In this document: positions 60,001-64,000 of the stretch, one piece after another
Position numbering within the stretch: position 1 is the stretch's first letter
Layout: each line of letters opens with the position of its first letter
NCBI GenBank assembly: GCA_902806565.1
Contig: CADCXA010000034.1
Location: 946,544 to 1,010,543, forward strand
Direction: 5' to 3'
From: Hypoxylon rubiginosum
Taxonomy: Eukaryota; Ascomycota; Sordariomycetes; Xylariales; Hypoxylaceae
Length of the DNA stretch: 64,000 bases
Translations under genes and position numbers: made by a program
Notes under the pieces: generated by a model
What the model saw: the letters and a program-made list of their open reading frames with translations, nothing else
The model's database searches: none
Told to the model about the DNA's origin: nothing

Positions 60001-63000
60001 TACGATGTAAATATTATAATATAAACCTTATATATATTACTAGTTAAAAAACCTTTAATTTTTAATTAAAATATATAAAAACTAGTTAATATATCCTGTA
60101 TTTTTATAAAATTATTTAATAGTTAAAACTAAATAAAAGCTTTTTTTTTCTTTTTAAAATATTTTATAAATATTATAACTTAGTTACTATTAATCGTTTA
60201 TTATTTATTATTATATAATTTAATAATAATATGTTTTTAAAAAAAATAATTTAAATATATATAATATTTATTTAGTTTAATATTTATATAACTTATTTTT
60301 AGTTATATTAAATAATTTTTTTAATAAATAATAAATAGATTTATATTATTTAAACATTTAAATAAATATTCTTTTATTTTTATTAATATAATATTAAATA
60401 ATAAATATATAGATTTTAAGTTAAAATAAAAATAATAATAAGTTTTATAATATTTATTATATTTTTATTTTTTCTTTATAGTTATTATTAACATTTTAAT
60501 AAAAATATTTATTATAAATAAAATATCTCGCTTTATTATTAAAGCCGTTATATTAATAAATTTACTTATAATTTATATTTTATATTTTATTATAAAGTTT
60601 AGTTTATATATAATTAGTTATAGTTAAAATACCGAATTTATTATTATTAAACTTATTATTAAAACTTATATTAAAAAAAAAAAAGGAGGGTAAAAAAATA
60701 TAAAAAAAATATAAAATAATATTAAAATATAAAAGTAATAAATCATGGTTAAGCGATTATAATAATAAAAAATTAAATAAACTAGTTAAATATTAAAATA
60801 CCTTAAAAATTAAACGCTTAAATTAATATTATTATATATATAATTATTAACTTATATGTTTTTATACACCTTTAATAATTTAATTAAACGAGATTATTTA
60901 TTTTTATATAAATTTTACTAGTATATAACTTTTTCTTAAATTAAAATTTATATTTAAAATTAAATTATTAACATCGTTAAATAAATTAAACATTTTTATA
61001 TTTAAATTAAAATATATATATTTTATTTATATAAATAAACTAAATATATATATTTATTTTATATAATAAACTTAAATAAAATAAAAGAATTATTTAATTT
61101 AAATTAAGAATTTATTTATAGGTAAATAAATATACTAGTTAATTTCTTTTTATTATTTTTATAGTTTTTTCTTTTTATTTAATAAAAATAATTAAAAAAT
61201 ATTATATATTTAAAAATAAAGTAAGTATATAACCTTTTAAACTAATGTAAAAATTAGTTTAATATTAAAATAATATATTAATAATATATATAATAAATTT
61301 ATTTATATATTAAATAATTATTTATATTTTATTTTTATTATTATAAACGTTTCTTTTTTTATTAATTAAGATTGGCGAAACTTAATAAGGCGTTAAAATA
61401 AATATTATTTTTATTTTAATTATAATTATTAAATCTTTTTTACATGTTATTTTTATTCTATTTATAAACTTTATATTAATTATAAATAATAAGGTTTTAA
61501 TATTTATTATTTTTAATTTATTTATAAATTTTATATTAATTATAAATAAGAATAATATCTTTATTAATTTAACTAGTATTTTTATTATAAATTTAAGCTT
61601 AATGTTCTTATTAAATTACTAAGGTTTTAAAAAGTTAAATAATTTAATAGTTTAAATAAAAACTAACTAAGTATTATAATTATTAAAATTATAAAAAATA
61701 AATATTTAAAATATATATTTAACTTTTTCTTTTTTTATTTTAAAAAAAATAACAGTTATTATTCTCCTTTTTTAATCTTAAAGAAATTATTCTTTATTAT
61801 ATAATGTTAAATAAATAAAAATGTTTTATAACCTGCTTTTTAAAATTAAATATATTATTAAAAACGCTATATATATTAAATGGAAAATTATAAGTAAATA
61901 AATATTAAAAAATTGTTTTTATTTTAGATTTTTAAAACTTAAAAAGTAAATAAATCTGGTTAAAACCTTTAAATACCTTTAACTATAAATTAAAAAAAAT
62001 TAATAATATATATAATAATTATATAATAATAAATATTATTATAATAAAATATTTTATATTAGTTAAAATATAATATATTTATTTTATATAGTTATTAATA
62101 AAGTTAATTTTACGTTTTTTAAAAGATATATTTTTTAATATATTCTTTATATTTATTATAAATATTTTTATTACTTTTTATAAAATATAAAAAAAATTTA
62201 TTAGATTAGTTAAATATTTAATAATAGTTAATAATTTATAAAATAAATTAATTATAGTTAATTTTATATATTTAGCTATTAATATTTTTTCTTCCTTTTT
62301 TATAATTAATTGTTTTTTTTAGTTTAAATAAATGATATTTATAATAGAAAATTACGTTAAATATATAAAAAAAAAAAAAAGTGGCAGTAAAAGGGATGAT
62401 TTTATTAAAAAGGATAATAGCTGTTTTAAAAAAAATATATCGCGATTTAAAAAACTTTTTAATTATAAGGAGACGAGGGGGCTTTAAGTAATATAATTAA
62501 TAATAATAATTTTAATTATAATTTTAATTAATTTTAATTATAAGAAAATATATAAAAGATAATTTTTATATATAATTATTATAAATAGTAATTTTTTTAT
62601 AAAAAAGTGGTATATTATAATTATAAATAAATATTAGTATTTTATATATTTATTTTAATTAATTAATATTATAGTTATAATTAAACGTTTAATATTTTAA
62701 TAAAAAAAAAATAATAACTTAGATTAATAATTATATATATTATAAACTAAAAGGATTTTATTATAATAAATTATAAAAAAATATTACTTTTATTTAATTA
62801 CTTATTATTAATAAATAATATATTAAATATTAATAAAAAAAAAATTTAAATAAATATATAATTAGTAAAAGTAAATTATAAGTATATTAACATTATAAAA
62901 AAAATAAAAGTTAATATACTTTATTAAAGTTATTATAAATACCTTATTTATATTAAAAAAAATATTATAATATTATTAGTTATTAAAAATTAATAAAATA

Positions 63001-64000
63001 TTATAAACTTTACTTTTTTAATAAATAATTATTTTAAATATGTTCTTATTATAAATGGTATTTTTACTATTAATATTAATATTATTTTTTATAATAATTA
63101 AAGAAAAAAAAAAAAGGAAAAATTAAAAAGGAAAAAAAAAAAAAAAAAATTTATTTTAATTAGTTAGGGATTATTTTAATGTAACATTTTAATCCTTTAA
63201 CCTCCTGTTTATTTTAAAGTAACTTATTAAAAAGATTTAATAAAAAATTTAAAAATAAATATTATATTAAATATAAACCGTTTTTATATAAATAATTTTA
63301 CTATAAATGGTTTTATTATAAATAAATTAAGTTAATAAAAGTGATTATAAAAACTTTTAAAAATTTTATAATATATATTATTTTAACATTTAATTTATAA
63401 AAAGCTTTTATTTTATTTAACTTTATTATAAGTTTTTTAATTATATTTATATATTTAAAATATTTTATTTTATAAACAGCTAAATACTTAATATTTATTT
63501 ATAATAATTAAACCTAGCTTTTTATTTATAAACGGTTAAAATTAAAATATTAATATGTTTTTAAAAAGATATTCTTTTTATTATTTAAATAGTAGTATTA
63601 TTAAGTTTATAAAAATTAAATCTTATAATAAATAATATAATTTACTTTTAGTTATTAAAAATAAAAATATTAATAAATATTTAAAAGAATGTTTTATTGG
63701 TTATAATTTAATAAAAGTTAAATTTTATAATAAATAAAATAACCCACTTATAAATAATAAAAATTAAAATGTTTATATATTTTTATAAAAATGTTTTATT
63801 AGCCGTTTTTTTATAAAAGTTAAATTTTATAATAAGGTAAAAAATTTATTTAAAGCTAGTAAAAATTAAGGTTAAAATACCTGGTTATTTTTATAAAAAT
63901 ATTTTTTACGTTATAATAAAAAAAGTAATATTAATAAAATATTAATTATTATTTATAATATTATTATATAATTAATAGTTATTAATAAAATATAACTTTT

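Larger units (their letters stand above)
48430..64000. repeat. AT-rich, RIP-degraded repeat block (right)
   Basis: About 15.5 kb of the same extreme composition as the left block, with rare TG/CA and no open frame of useful length. Poly-A/T runs, TAATAA-type repeats and scattered residual G/C are all that remain. No transposase, reverse transcriptase or recombinase domain can be read. It continues to the end of the window, so its full extent is unknown. Confidence 0.85.

Overview
This window looks like nuclear DNA of a filamentous ascomycete (Pezizomycotina). Genes have short introns of about 47-130 bases with GT(A/G)AGT-like donors and CTAAC/CTGAC branch sites. Gene families such as LaeA-like methyltransferase, HET-like, MYND-DUF4470 and A-T-R reductase are typical of these fungi, and the intergenic DNA has a Sordariomycete flavour (inference; I cannot place it more precisely).

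Three compartments are visible. Positions 1 to about 7380 and about 48430 to 64000 are extremely AT-rich, almost free of TG/CA dinucleotides and of believable genes. They read as old repeats destroyed by repeat-induced point mutation (RIP). Between them lies an island of roughly 41 kb with normal composition and about 15 genes. Both island edges carry the same TTGGCGG/CCGCCAA short repeat in opposite orientation.

The left and middle of the island hold mostly housekeeping genes: two alpha/beta hydrolases (one with an apparent frameshift, one Bem46-like), a lysine-rich nuclear-type protein, a GC-rich head-to-head pair PEX10/ERD1-like, a GT15 (Kre2/Ktr) mannosyltransferase, a Dap1-like heme-binding protein, a cysteine-rich secreted protein with an in-frame stop, a membrane-anchored HET-like protein, a nine-exon LaeA-like methyltransferase and a small secreted protein.

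The right end (38024-48239) is the most interesting part. It is a compact gene set that looks like a mycosporine / mycosporine-like amino acid pathway. It contains a sugar-phosphate cyclase of the demethyl-4-deoxygadusol synthase (DDGS, MysA) type, a COMT-like O-methyltransferase transcribed divergently from it, a membrane-anchored ATP-grasp ligase (MysC role), and a 1056-residue adenylation-thiolation-reductase (A-T-R) enzyme. The A-T-R enzyme offers a reductive last step, which could explain the amino-alcohol mycosporines (glutaminol, glutamicol, serinol types) known from fungi. A MYND-DUF4470 protein lies next to it. The cyclase gene is spliced through a 7-base micro-exon that encodes part of its metal-site motif. 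The cluster directly abuts the AT-rich block.

Exon models were made by eye from splice motifs, reading phase and remembered family patterns; no alignment was run.
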